Part shown: piece by piece, positions 46,803 through 57,887 of the stretch
Numbering within the stretch: position 1 is the stretch's first letter
How the letters are laid out: each line of letters begins with the position of its first letter
Source: Bryoerythrophyllum caledonicum
Taxonomy: Eukaryota > Streptophyta > Bryopsida > Pottiales > Pottiaceae
Direction: 5' to 3'
DNA length: 64,000 bases
Assembly: GCA_963971425.1 (NCBI GenBank)
Contig: OZ020521.1
Coordinates: forward strand, 8,263,519 to 8,327,518
Notes under the pieces: generated by a model
Told to the model about the DNA's origin: nothing
Database searches by the model: none
Seen by the model: the letters and a program-made list of their open reading frames with translations, nothing else
Program-made: the position numbers and the translations under genes

Positions 46803-48196
46803 CACTATAAGAAACCCGTGTTTTTTGTGACAGGGCAACTAACGTGCAATTATGTTTTGTGCAGCATCCGGCACGTCAACGTTGACGTCCAAAAAAATCC
46901 GTTATAATTGACATGCGAAAAACATGCCAAAATCTCAAAAAACAAGCCCACGTTTTTTAAAACGTCACAAAAACTTGGGGGTTGAAGGTGTTAAAAATCT
47001 GCCATGTGGCTGCCATGTCGCGTCCACGTCATCGCCACATGGACGGGCAGTGCCACATCCCCAAATTTTTCATCCGGGCCCTTGGTAATGTGGCCCATGA
47101 TGTGGCGCATGACGTGGCATACGATTGTGACTAGGCTTGCATACGTGGACCCGCCATTTTTTGACGTGGCACCTTTAAAATATGACGTGTCACTTTTTAA
47201 AATATGACGTGGCATGTCTAATCAGCATAGTTTAATGCATAATTAATTGTGGACAGTGTAAATTGGGACGTCATTTCTAACACGGTATGTTTTCTGTGAC
47301 GTTCGTTATGACGTTTTCTGTGACGTTCGTTATGACGTTTTCTGTGGCGTTCATTGAGATGGAGGTCACCAAAAGCAAGCATCAGGTCAGCAAAAGCAAG
47401 TGCCATGTCACCAAAAAGAAGCGCCATGTCATCAAAAAGTACCGTAACACAAAAAGTTTCAAGGGTAATTCAAATTCATCCAAATAGATGGATGAAAGTG
47501 AATCACTCTTGATTCAAGTGTGATGAGATAGGAGAGAAGGCCTTACATATATATACAATGGGATGCACAAGTGGTGACAATCCATATGGGATTATTGGAT
47601 TTGTCATGGTGTTAACCTCGTGTTAGCATAAACATTAAAATGTCACAGTAGACGTCCATCCAGACGTCTGTTCCAACATCCTCTTTGCCTACGTGGCAGC
47701 TGATTTCAACCTTGCCTACGTGGCACAAACATTTTAAAAAGAATCCAATTTCTACCTTGCCTACGTGGCTCAAACATGTTTTTTGTGATGTCAGTAACAA
47801 CATCCACGTTTTTTGTGACGTCAGTAACGACATCCAGGTTTTTATTTTTGTAGGGGTCAGCCCATCTCTACTGTATTTTAACCACTGGGAAGTGTTTTAC
47901 GAGAGGTTGCAGTAACAATCTCGAAGTTACTCACAGTGAAACTAAACCCCCTTGCCGACGTGGCACTGTCACCTTTCTGAGGACGTTGTCTAAAACATGA
48001 CTATGTTCACTAGGATGTCCCGCAAAACAAATACGTTTATGCTAACATCTCTACGTTTTTCCTGCGTTTTTTCCATGTTTGGTGCAACATCCACCAGAAT
48101 CCGAGAGCCCAAGGCTCGGCCCGTTCGCAAAAACATGTTTTGAAAAACACACTTGATCACAGCTAACGTCACAAAAATCATGGGTTTCTTATAGTG
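46803..48196 (+). mobile_element. Non-autonomous CACTA-type element
   Basis: 1394 bp, ends CACTATAAGAAACCC and GGGTTTCTTATAGTG, about 29-bp imperfect inverted repeats, 3-bp target duplication CAT (46800-46802 and 48197-48199). Subterminal TTTTTTGTGACG and GACGTGGCA motifs repeat many times, as expected of CACTA (CMC/EnSpm) elements. No transposase. Removing it restores the gag-protease frame across the site. Confidence 0.88.
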
Positions 48197-48199
48197 CAT

Positions 48200-49341
48200 G
48201 GGAAGATCCCCCGGTCCCTAGCCCTGAAATGAACACATTCCCACACATCGAGCAACACGTGGGAGAAGGGCCTTACGATTTATGGGCGGATTTGAGTCGT
48301 CTTAAGGCGGACATCACCATAGCCTAACTATTGGAGGTATCCCCACCCATGAGGAAAGTCCTTAGGTCGGGCACCCCGGTGAAGCGAAGGCCTAAGGCAA
48401 AGGTTAGGTTGGCGGCTCGTGTAAAATCCGCACACCCCAATATCGAAGTCAAGGCGGTTCAAATTGAGGTCTCAATAGTGGATAAGGTGGTACCCAACGT
48501 ACTAGTCGACGGTGGTAGTGGTTTGAACATCATGCCCCTCTCAACCATGGAGAAATTGGGTCTAGACATCACTGAACCGTCACCATACATCATCAACATG
48601 GCTAATCAAAGCTCGGAGGCACCGTTAGGCCAAATTAGTGGTTGTAAAATCACCACGGGGGGTGTAGAGTATTCCCTCACCTTCCAAGTCATTCGAATGC
48701 ACTCCAACAAGGAGGCATACCCCTTGCTACTAGGTAGGCCTTGGTTGCGAATTGCCAATGCCACGGTAGAATGGGGAGGGCCGAAACCCAACATCACCTA
48801 CGGGCCCCCTGAGAACCCCACCACGGTCCACATCCAACCGAGTAGGCTAGGGCTATGCCATGGTTGTATGGGCTCTTCGGACGATGAGTCACAAGAGGTG
48901 TTGACAAAAGAACCCCCCAAGAGGGTGAGGTTCGCACCACACAAGGCGGTGGATAGAGTCCAACCCTCGAGGGCCAATGGGATGCCATATAAAAGCATGG
49001 GACCGGGCCTTTATGAGTGGGTTCCCACCGGGGAATTTGTGGATTGGTTGAGGGAGCACCCCACCTCGAGCACAGATGAAGCCATATCTGTGCATTTCAT
49101 GCATAGTGAGCTCATTGGAATGGAAACCAGGTTGGAGCTTAGCCTAGTTCCTCTCCTAGATGACTTAGAACCCGCAACAGCGTTCGGACTGGATTTCCCT
49201 GGCAAGTTCGATGCCCTGTGGTTGGGCCCATATCTTGTGAAGGAGGTTTTCCCCAACAACTCCGTTCAACTCCAAACCCTTAACGGCGAGGATTTCCCTA
49301 CACAAACATCGGGCAACCGCTGCAAAGAGTACAAGGTGTGA
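48200..49341 (+). pseudogene. Aspartic protease fused to an integrase C-terminal tail
   Basis: Continues the nucleocapsid frame after the CACTA element. A TAA lies near 48328. The protease active site VLVDGGSGLNIMPLS is at about 48499-48540 (Asp codon 48508-48510), with the later LLGRPWL strand. At about 49180 the reading passes without a stop into FPGKFDALWLGPYLVKEV and SVQLQTLNGEDFPTQTSG, the tail of plant gypsy integrases, ending at TGA 49339-49341. Everything from RT to the integrase core is missing, a clean internal deletion that kept the frame. Confidence 0.82.
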
Positions 49342-49486
49342 ATTGCTCACAACCTTCACGATTGAACCTCCAAATTAGGGTTACAACCACGGCCCATTCA
49401 GATACGAAAAGATGGAACTTGACCGTGTGCCCAGGCGCAAGAGTTGGGTTCTCTGCCTCTTCGAGTTGTCCCAGATGGCCGCCATG

Positions 49487-51835
49487 TGTGAGCCGCCAAA
49501 ACGTCTCCCGAGGATGAATGGACCGCACATCAATTGTGTTAGGTTCAACTAGTAGTTGAAGTAGGAAATCCAATAGGATTAACCCATGATTTTTGATCAA
49601 TATGGCTAAATGGCCTTTCCGTTCACTAATTCCTTAAATAGGAGCCACTTCATGGCGACCACAGATTTTATTAAGTTAACCAAAAAAAAAAAATAGGGAA
49701 GGAAAAAATGAAGAGAAGACTAGAGAGGGAAAAAAGAAAACAAAAGCAAAAACAATAGGAAAGGAAGAAAGTAAAGTGGTGGGGAAAACCACGGGGGAAA
49801 AATTAGGCAAAGTAGAAAAAAAAAAGGGGGTCCAAAAGAAGTGGGAACCGCCCTCACAATCACTTGGTAACTTAATCCTAACCCCAAGCAAGGGGAATTC
49901 AATTTAGGTAGATTAAATTAGATCTAGCACCTTTGGACATTAGCTAATAGCTCACTTATTGAGATCATGCACACCCATGAGGCATGGAGTCAATGTTTAG
50001 ATTTAGATATTCCTTGGTTAGTGGGACACCCACTCTTGTTAAATGCAAGGGTGGCACGGAATTAGTAGATATAGGTTTAATAGGCTTTGTAAGAAGGAAG
50101 CCATTAATGGAAGAAGGCCAAAGGCGGCGGGGAACTTCTTTGGGAACTCAAGGAAAACAATTGGCTGGGGGGTTACCCCTGGAGAGGTCGCATTCGGTTG
50201 AAGGGTGTGGGGAGGAAAAGAGACAAACAGGGGGTGTAGAGAGAGCTGCGAGGAGAGAAACAGAGGACTGAGAGCCGAAAGCCCCGGCCACTGGAAGTGC
50301 GAATTAGGCGAAGAAGAGGACGAGATCACGAGGAAGAGGACCAACACACGAAGAAGAGGACGAGATCACGAAGAAGAAGACCAGCACACGAAGAAGAGGA
50401 CGAGATCACGAAGAAGAGGATCAACACACGAAGAAGAGGATCAACACACGAAGAAGAGGACCAACACACGAAGAAGAGGACGAGAACACGAAGAAGAGGA
50501 CGAGAACACGAAGAAGAGGATCAACACACGAAGAAGAGGACGAGATCATGATGAAGAGGATCAGTACACGAAGAAGAGGACCACGAAGAAGAGGACCAGC
50601 ACACGAAGAAGAGGACGAGATTACGAAGAAGAGGATCAGCACACGAAGAAGGGGACGAGATCACGAAGAAGAGGATCAGCACACGAAGAAGAGGACGAGA
50701 TCACGAAGAAGAAGACCAGCACACGAAGAAGAGGACGAGATCACGAAGAAGAGGATCAGCACACGAAGAAGAGGACCAGCGAAGAAGAGGACCAGCACAC
50801 GAAGAAGAGGACGAGAACACGAAGAAGAGGATCAGCACTCGAAGAAGAGGATCAGCACTCGAAGAAGAGGACCACGAAGAAGAGGACCAGCACACAAAGA
50901 AGAGGACGAGATCACGAAGAAGAGGATCAGCACACGAAGAAGAGGACCACGAAGAAGAGGATCAGCACACGAAGAAGAGGACGAGATCACGAGGAAGAGG
51001 ACCGGTGAAACTGAAGGAAGGAGGGTGAATTGAATCGGATCAGGGAGCCCCTCCCTTCCCCCAGCTAATAGTCAATTCCTTGTGCTTAAAGAAACCCTAA
51101 TTTTTCTATTCACACACGTCACGCGGAAGCACTGTCAAAATTTCACTAGAATTAGGGTTACAGTCAACTCCACTTAACTAGGTGATTGCTCTATAAGGAC
51201 AAGGGAACGCATCTGGATGCTCATGAGTAGCTTAGTGTTAAGGTGAGGTTAATCATGTGAAGTATATGGGCGTGCATGTGAATGTTTGGCTACAACTTTT
51301 GAGTAAACATGTATGTTGAAGGCGCACTGCTGGTCGCTGGCTGCGAGGTCCAGGGTCAAGTCAAATGAGTAATTGAAGGCTGCCATCATGTTAAGCATAA
51401 AAAACTAATAAGAATACAAAAAACAAACGTAAAAAACGGAGTCATAATCACGAAGATAATGAAGAATTAAACTTTTAACATAAGAAGAGGAGCCTGTCTG
51501 CTGGTTGCTGCTGTCAGGGTCGCACTTGGGCCTGGAACTGGTGGTTGAGGTGCTAATCAAGTTCACAAGGCGAAATTGAACCTAATGGAGCTTTAAAACA
51601 TTGGAAACGGAGCTTTGAGGCGGAATTTACACTTGTCTAAAGGTTGGATTCAACCTAAGGCTGAATTCAGCCACCACATCACTAATTAATAACGAACCCT
51701 CTTAAGTGACCACGCCTTGGGGCACCATGCTTGTTTGAATGGTTAGAGTATGTTTGCACTAGGGGCTGCATCCCATATGTAGGGTCTTGTGTTCAAGGTA
51801 AGCCACCCATTAGGGGGCGGTTTATTTGGCTCTCA
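49487..51835 (+). repeat. 3' LTR of the non-autonomous element
   Basis: 2349 bp, begins TGTGAGCCGCC, ends GGCTCTCA (one change from the 5' LTR end). The 145 bp before it (49342-49486) are non-coding, and I see no clear polypurine tract there. Confidence 0.9.
50309..51003 (+). repeat. 20-bp purine-rich minisatellite, short allele
   Basis: About 35 units of the same 20-bp repeat as 40923-42330. Half the length although the surrounding LTR sequence is almost identical. Confidence 0.9.
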
Positions 51836-51922
51836 CCGAGTACCAGCAATAGAGGGATATTGCCGACATCGCGAAGGAGCACAGTACGTGAGTGAACACA
51901 ATAAGAGCGAGAAGCTGTACGC

Positions 51923-52441
51923 GAGAAGAAGAAGAAGAAGAAGAAGAAGAAGAAGAAGAAGAAGAAGAAGAAGAAGAAGAAGAAGAAGAAGAAGAAGAAG
52001 AAGAAGAAGAAGAAGAAGAAGAAGAAGAAGAAGAAGAAGAAGAAGAAGAAGAAGAAGAAGAAGAAGAAGAAGAAGAAGAAGAAGAAGAAGAAGAAGAAGA
52101 AGAAGAAGAAGAAGAAGAAGAAGAAGAAGAAGAAGAAGAAGAAGAAGAAGAAGAAGAAGAAGAAGAAGAAGAAGAAGAAGAAGAAGAAGAAGAAGAAGAA
52201 GAAGAAGAAGAAGAAGAAGAAGAAGAAGAAGAAGAAGAAGAAGAAGAAGAAGAAGAAGAAGAAGAAGAAGAAGAAGAAGAAGAAGAAGAAGAAGAAGAAG
52301 AAGAAGAAGAAGAAGAAGAAGAAGAAGAAGAAGAAGAAGAAGAAGAAGAAGAAGAAGAAGAAGAAGAAGAAGAAGAAGAAGAAGAAGAAGAAGAAGAAGA
52401 AGAAGAAGAAGAAGAAGAAGAAGAAGAAGAAGAAGAAGAAG

Positions 52442-52473
<32 letters not shown>

Positions 52474-52645
52474 GAAGAAGAAGTAGTAGAAGTAGAAGAA
52501 GAAGTAGTAGAAGTAGAAGAAGAAGTAGTAGAAGTAGAAGAAGAAGTAGTAGAAGAAGAAGAAGAAGTAGAAGAAGAAGAAGTAGAAGTAGAAGAAGAAG
52601 AAGTAGAAGAAGAAGAAGAAGAAGAAGTAGAAGAAGAAGAAGTAG
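51923..52645 (+). repeat. Long GAA/TTC trinucleotide array
   Basis: About 548 bp of uninterrupted GAA (51923-52470, roughly 182 triplets), then about 175 bp with regularly spaced GTA interruptions. It lies 83 bp downstream of the right target duplication of the nested element. Frames through it give poly-Glu, poly-Arg or poly-Lys (plus) and poly-Ser, poly-Leu or poly-Phe (minus), which are artefacts. Confidence 0.95.
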
Positions 52646-54992
52646 AGGCGGTGCAAGGAGATTGACAACCACGGCAAGAAGATTCAGAGACTAAACCACG
52701 ATTGCAAGGAAGTTGCGGTGCAATAAGGAGGTGGCGAGAATTGTGAATAAGGTGATTCTTGTCAATTAATGGATTTTTCTTGTTTGTACAACTTCCTCGT
52801 TTGTAAAATCTCATGTCATTTTTCTTTCCCCGAGGTGAATTCCGGTTGCCTTCTTTCCGGTCTAGAAAAAAGTCTCCCGGTAGACTCTACTTAGACCTTG
52901 TACATCGTAGAATCTTGAATTTTTGTTATTCGTGCGTCTATTCTTTGTCCCATCATTAATTTTCCATTGTCTCGGCCTTGTGGCAAGTCTTCTTTTGTGT
53001 TCTCCCCATTCTTCCCCTTTTCTCTAATCTTGCCTAAATTTTTTGTCTTTTTCCCGGTCACTCGAGTCTCCAAGAAGGACCCTTCAAAAATTCTTATTCT
53101 CCTAGCATAGTCATCTCTTTTGTTTGAAGTGGTTAATTGTTATTTTGTTTCGTTAGTTGTATTTCTAGATATGTGACTATATATCCGTGGATACTCCCAA
53201 TCTTCTAGTCAATCCTCCCATGGATCTACAGGAAGATAAGTCCATTATTTTGGATATGTCTTTCGGATGAGCCTATGTTCTATGTTATTGTGGATTTATC
53301 GTATCTGTTGATAGGATGTTGCTAGGTGCGGTAGATTAACGCTAGGATGGGAGTAGTGATGTCGATGGGGCTCCATTGTCCACCCGGTCACTACCACTTG
53401 AGTGAATTCTCCGGCTACCTATTTTTGTTAAAAGTATGTTTTACCGGTCTCGGACCGGGAGTCTTCCGGTTTACCGGTCTAACAGGTAATCCGACGGTGA
53501 CTAGGCAACCCTCAATTCTAAGATCTAGATGCCGTTTCCCACCTTTTGTGGACCTAGTTTTGGAGGGTAGCTAGTAGCCTTTGTGTACTTAAGGAGCATT
53601 GGGCTCTTGGTTTTAGTACTCTTGTCATTGTTGATTTGCCTGTGTCTTGCCTTCATTGCTTGTGTCTAGAGTTATTGTTGAGCTTGTATGAGTAGGGAGG
53701 GAGGGAATTGAATCGTCCTAATGGGTCTTTGCTAGGATGTACAAGGTTGTGGCTTGTTGAGTGTTATGTGGTTGAATGTAAGCTAAGGCTTCCGGAGGGA
53801 ATAGGATATCCAAGCTAGATGGTGGAGCAAGATCCGAGATCTACTCCAAACCCTTGACCAGTTGGACCAGGAAGAGTTGCTTACTGGATGGGATTGGGAT
53901 GCCCACTACTATTTATGATAACATTTGTTAAGTGAGAAGTGTTTGGATTGGTGGGGAGAGGGGTGACATCCCTCCTCATGGTACACTGGAGAGAGATCCC
54001 GGTTAAACCAGAATCTGGAGTATTTTCGGTTCTCTACCCTTAATGTCGATGAGATCCCTTGATCCCCATGGAAAATTGTCTTGCTTATGTAAATTACTTA
54101 GCAGTAGACGGTTGTGATTCTTATACCTTCCTTGTTCGATTCATTGGGTGTGGTTGTAGTTGGAATCCGGCTTTGCGTGACCGGTTTATCGCGACTGTTT
54201 TCCGAGTTGTTTCCAAGACGATTTTCCGATAAATTGTGAGGGCCGGTGAACTAGCTGCAACCTTTTAACTATTTCATGGTGTAGAGTTAGGTATGGATAT
54301 TGTGGCCTCTCGATTGCGAGAACGGAGGGCAGTAACTTTCCGGGCACTGTAAAAACTTACCGGAAAACTACTCTGACGCTCAATAGAGTTTAAATTAAAC
54401 ATTTGTGGTTACTTGTTACCGGTCACTTAGGTACCAAGGAAGCCATCCTCTCGGATGTACTGAGATATTGAGTATGAATTGTCCTTAGATTTAGAAAATT
54501 TGACACACGATAAAAATCCCTAGAAACGATCTGGTTAGGTCGGCTCGCTTAAGGTTAATTTCGGTTAACTTTGGGAATTATGAACGAATGGACTTCGACA
54601 GTTGCCATCCAGTTAGAGTTCTTGGTTTCGATTGAGGGATAGGAAACGTGAAGATTGACCAAGGGATTGGTAATAGAGTTGCCTAGGGCGATTAAAGATG
54701 TAGCTCACACTGCACTCGACCTACCTTCTCCTTGTTACTTCATCATATGGTTATTGATTCGGCAATGGGCGACATCTTCGACTAGATGCGCACATTTTTG
54801 CAGCAACATCATCGTGGCGTCTAGTCTTCTTAGTGTTGTTTGGTCCTAGCTAGATAGAGGGTCTATTTATCCGCTAGGGAGACACTTGAGGGTGTACTAC
54901 TTATGCGTGTGTTAGTGTATGTTTTTTGTTTATTTGATGTTGGTTGAGACTCTCGATCTGTCGTGGTTATCGATCTTCCCTTACACGACAGC
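52646..54992. other. 3' part of the outer element, right of the nested insertion
   Basis: No coding sequence recognised. Some CCGGT-rich phrases recall 39770-39830, but I could not define another element. Ends directly at the outer 3' LTR. Bases about 54897-54990 recur at 55920-56020. Confidence 0.4.
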
Positions 54993-55210
54993 TATCACGG
55001 GACGTGACGTCGAGGGCCTCTTCGCATTGTAGTGTGTTAGCGTAGATTAGTTTGTTACTAATCTACAAGTTTAGGGACGTATGGCGGCGCACTACATTCA
55101 TCCGTGGATGTTTTCTATCTGCTTAAGGTTGTGTGTGTGTGTGCATATAGCGCCGCACACGTCCTTGGCTTGACGTCTTTGTCAAATCAAGCTTTGTGAG
55201 CGAGTTAGAA
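54993..55210 (+). repeat. 3' LTR of the DNMT-carrying gypsy element
   Basis: Starts TATCACGGGACGTGACG (TG changed to TA) and ends near GAGCGAGTTAG, followed by AAAGT. Matches 32481-32697 over its whole length with many transitions. Confidence 0.8.
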
Positions 55211-56961
55211 AGTGTTCAGTGATTAGCTTTACTTATAAATGATTGTTTATCATTAGTAAAGGCTTTGCATTCTCTTAGGGCCACTTCATACTAGGCCAAG
55301 TCAAGAGTCCGTTCGTCAAAATTTATGCCCTTACTATGGCGAGAGCCTAAACTTTTGGATAAATTTTTTTATTAAAATATATATATCGAAGCCTTTGGGC
55401 GGTTGTGGTCTAAAGCTCTAAAGCCCAAGTCCAAACTCCATATCATTATGTCAAAAAAAATCAGCCCAAAAAAATCAACCAATAAAAATCAACCCAAAAA
55501 ATCAGCCAAAAAAAAATCAGCCCAAAAAATCGGCCTCTTTCATCTAACAGTCTAGATCTTGTTAGATTTTGATAATTTTATTGAAAAACTAACGGACTCT
55601 TGAAGGAAGTTTCGGTCAATCAAAAATGGCGACCCAAGTTTTGTTCAAGAGTCCGTAGCCTTGGCGCCAAAACTCTCCTAAAGTACTGTCATGTAGGCAC
55701 ATTGGAAGACGACGGCCTTTGAACTTTGGCCTTTAGTGCGAAGGCCAAGAGGCCGGACTTTGGCCATTCAAGTAATCTCATTGGTGGAAACCGACGGACT
55801 CTCGACTCGAGCATTAGGTGTGAAGCGGCTCTTATATTACTTGCACTTGTTGATTCTCCCTTTGTGGAGTGCAAGATGCTTGACTACCCTAGTGATTCAC
55901 TAGTTATTCCTTGAGAGTTTACTACGTATACTTGTTTTAGTGTATGTTTTTTTGTTTATTTTAAGTTGGTTAGGACTCTTGATCTATTGTGGTTATCAAT
56001 CTTAGTTTACACTACAAGGTCAAAACCACAATTCCTATACTAAAATGTATTTAGGAAGTATTGGTAGAAGGAAAAAATAAAGTAAAAAAATTAGAAGAAG
56101 AAATTGAAGATTTTGTAAGAGTTTGAATTCTTTTTTACCTACTTTATTGAATTTTGAAACTCAAGAAGAACTCATTGATAGGTCTAGTATGTCAAAAAAT
56201 GAATTATGGGATAAATACTCAAATGATAGGAATCAAGTGATAGTAGAAGTATCTGGAGTGTGATAGTAAAGCAAAAAAAGATCCTTCATGTACACCTCCT
56301 CCAACATGTGTTTGACTCTTGTCTATACCACCTTTATTACTATTTTAAAATTTTCCTCAAGAACCACCACCTTCTCCTCCTCCAGTAGACCCCAAATATA
56401 ATCATTTGGAATAGCACATAATAGAATGTCAAATATTCCACCATTTCCTTTATTTACGGAGAAGTTGGAGATGATTCTAATGCCTATTCAAAGCGAATCC
56501 AAGTATTACACCGTTCACTGCATATAATGTGGAACAAACTAGTTCAAAATACTACACTAATTTCATTAAACGCAAATTAAAGTGGTCTACCTCAATTCTC
56601 AATCCACATCAAATCATGTACCTCAGAAAATAGTGTGGAATGTTTCAAAATTGTTGACACAAAATTAATGTGGATTGACGGAAAGGTGGTGGTGAGGTGG
56701 CGGTGAGCAGCATGACACATGTTGAAATGTGTCCACATTAATTTTGTTCCAAAACCAAAAGTGATGTGGTGCACATCTTTTTTGGATGAGTCTCTTATGA
56801 TAAATTTCCATGATGATATTCATAAGAGACTCATATTCTTTTTTGGATTGTACCAAAGAATTGTACAAGATTGTACCATGTGATATCATAAGAGATTCAT
56901 ATTTCCTTGGAAATTAATTGTAAGATGATATTCTTCTTTGGATTGTAGACCTGATGTTTAA
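55211..56961. other. Gene-free repeat debris
   Basis: No intact gene. About 55920-56020 is a diverged direct copy of 54897-54990. A decayed gag-like reading (FPLFT then GDDSNAYSKR) appears around 56440-56520 but is too broken to call. Confidence 0.4.
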
Positions 56962-57883
56962 CCCCTAAAATTCTTTGCGATTTTCTTGTCAAAAACACTT
57001 CAAAACTACATATTCTAATAAAAGAGAAGGTAAGAGTAAAAAAATCTTCCATTACTATTTTTAACCTTAAGATATTAATTTAGAGTATGACAAAAACAAG
57101 TGGTAATTTTCTCAAATTTTTTCACCATATGAATTAGAAGATTATAGTATTTGAAGTGAAAAACATAGTCATTTTGGGACCATTCAAAACAGGATCAGCA
57201 CACTTTGTTTCCTCATGAAAAAATACCTCTTGCATCTTTTCTTTTGAGGAGATTTTACCAAATAAAAATAGACCATATAAGCTATACTTTCCCCAAATTT
57301 CAAATGAAATAATAGTGTGTAGCATTCTCAAATTAGTATTGCAAGTAGAAGGGATTTAAAACTTGCTTATTTGCATTTTATTTTTTTGTAAATTGTGGAT
57401 CTTGAAAATTCAAAATCCAAACGGTGAAATCGAAGTTTCATACTCCTTTTCAAAGTAGAAAAAATTAAAAGTAAAAAAAAACAAAATCTCTATCTTTTAT
57501 ATGGCAAAGAAGAATTTTTTTTGGCACCTTGCCCGAAAAGGTGTGAGAACTTTGATTCTCTTTTAAAAAAAGACATCAATTCCAAAAGTAGTTTTTTTTT
57601 TTAAAATCACCAAATAGTATAATATTAGATTCTTGTAAAAAAAATCATAAATAATGGAGTGTTTTTGCTATGTTGCCCGAGGTGCCCGACGAGTAGGAAT
57701 TTTTACTTTGGGCATCATATTTTTTTTTCCAATGTCCAAATGATGAATAAATTAGATCCCCATGAAGCTCTAACATTACCACACCTTCAAAAAAAGTTTC
57801 AATAAAATATATCTAAAATTGACATCATAGGAACCTTCCCAAATTCTCAAAAAACCCGTTTTGGGACAATTGTCTTTTAGGGG
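56962..57883 (+). mobile_element. TTAA-flanked MITE
   Basis: 922 bp, starts CCCCTAAAATTC and ends GTCTTTTAGGGG, with TTAA at 56958-56961 and 57884-57887. Same end type as 31141-31982. AT-rich, non-coding. Confidence 0.72.
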
Positions 57884-57887
57884 TTAA

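Larger units (their letters stand above)
40101..51835 (+). mobile_element. Young non-autonomous gypsy LTR retrotransposon
   Basis: 11.7 kb. Ends TGTGAGCC and GGCTCTCA, perfect 5-bp target duplication CCGAG at 40096-40100 and 51836-51840. LTRs 40101-43160 and 49487-51835 are nearly identical outside their minisatellite. The internal region encodes gag, two zinc knuckles and an aspartic protease fused directly to an integrase C-terminal tail; RT, RNase H and the integrase core are absent. It must have been mobilised by proteins supplied in trans. Confidence 0.9.
32481..55210 (+). mobile_element. Old Ty3/gypsy element carrying a DNA methyltransferase, with nested insertions
   Basis: Two similar direct repeats of about 217 bp at 32481 and 54993 are read as its LTRs. 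Between them, in order, are a C5-cytosine DNMT, RT, RNase H, integrase and a PHD-like finger, interrupted by a solo LTR (34857-36779) and a complete non-autonomous element (40101-51835). Once those two are removed, about 9.1 kb remain. No gag or protease is recognisable. Most coding frames carry several stops and frameshifts. The two LTRs differ at roughly one base in seven by eye, mainly by transitions, so insertion is old. Confidence 0.72.

Noticed and set aside
51789..52814. Long open frames giving poly-Arg, poly-Glu, poly-Ser, poly-Leu and poly-Phe
   Set aside because: All arise from the GAA/TTC array, which has no stop codon in any frame. No start context or flanking domain supports a protein.
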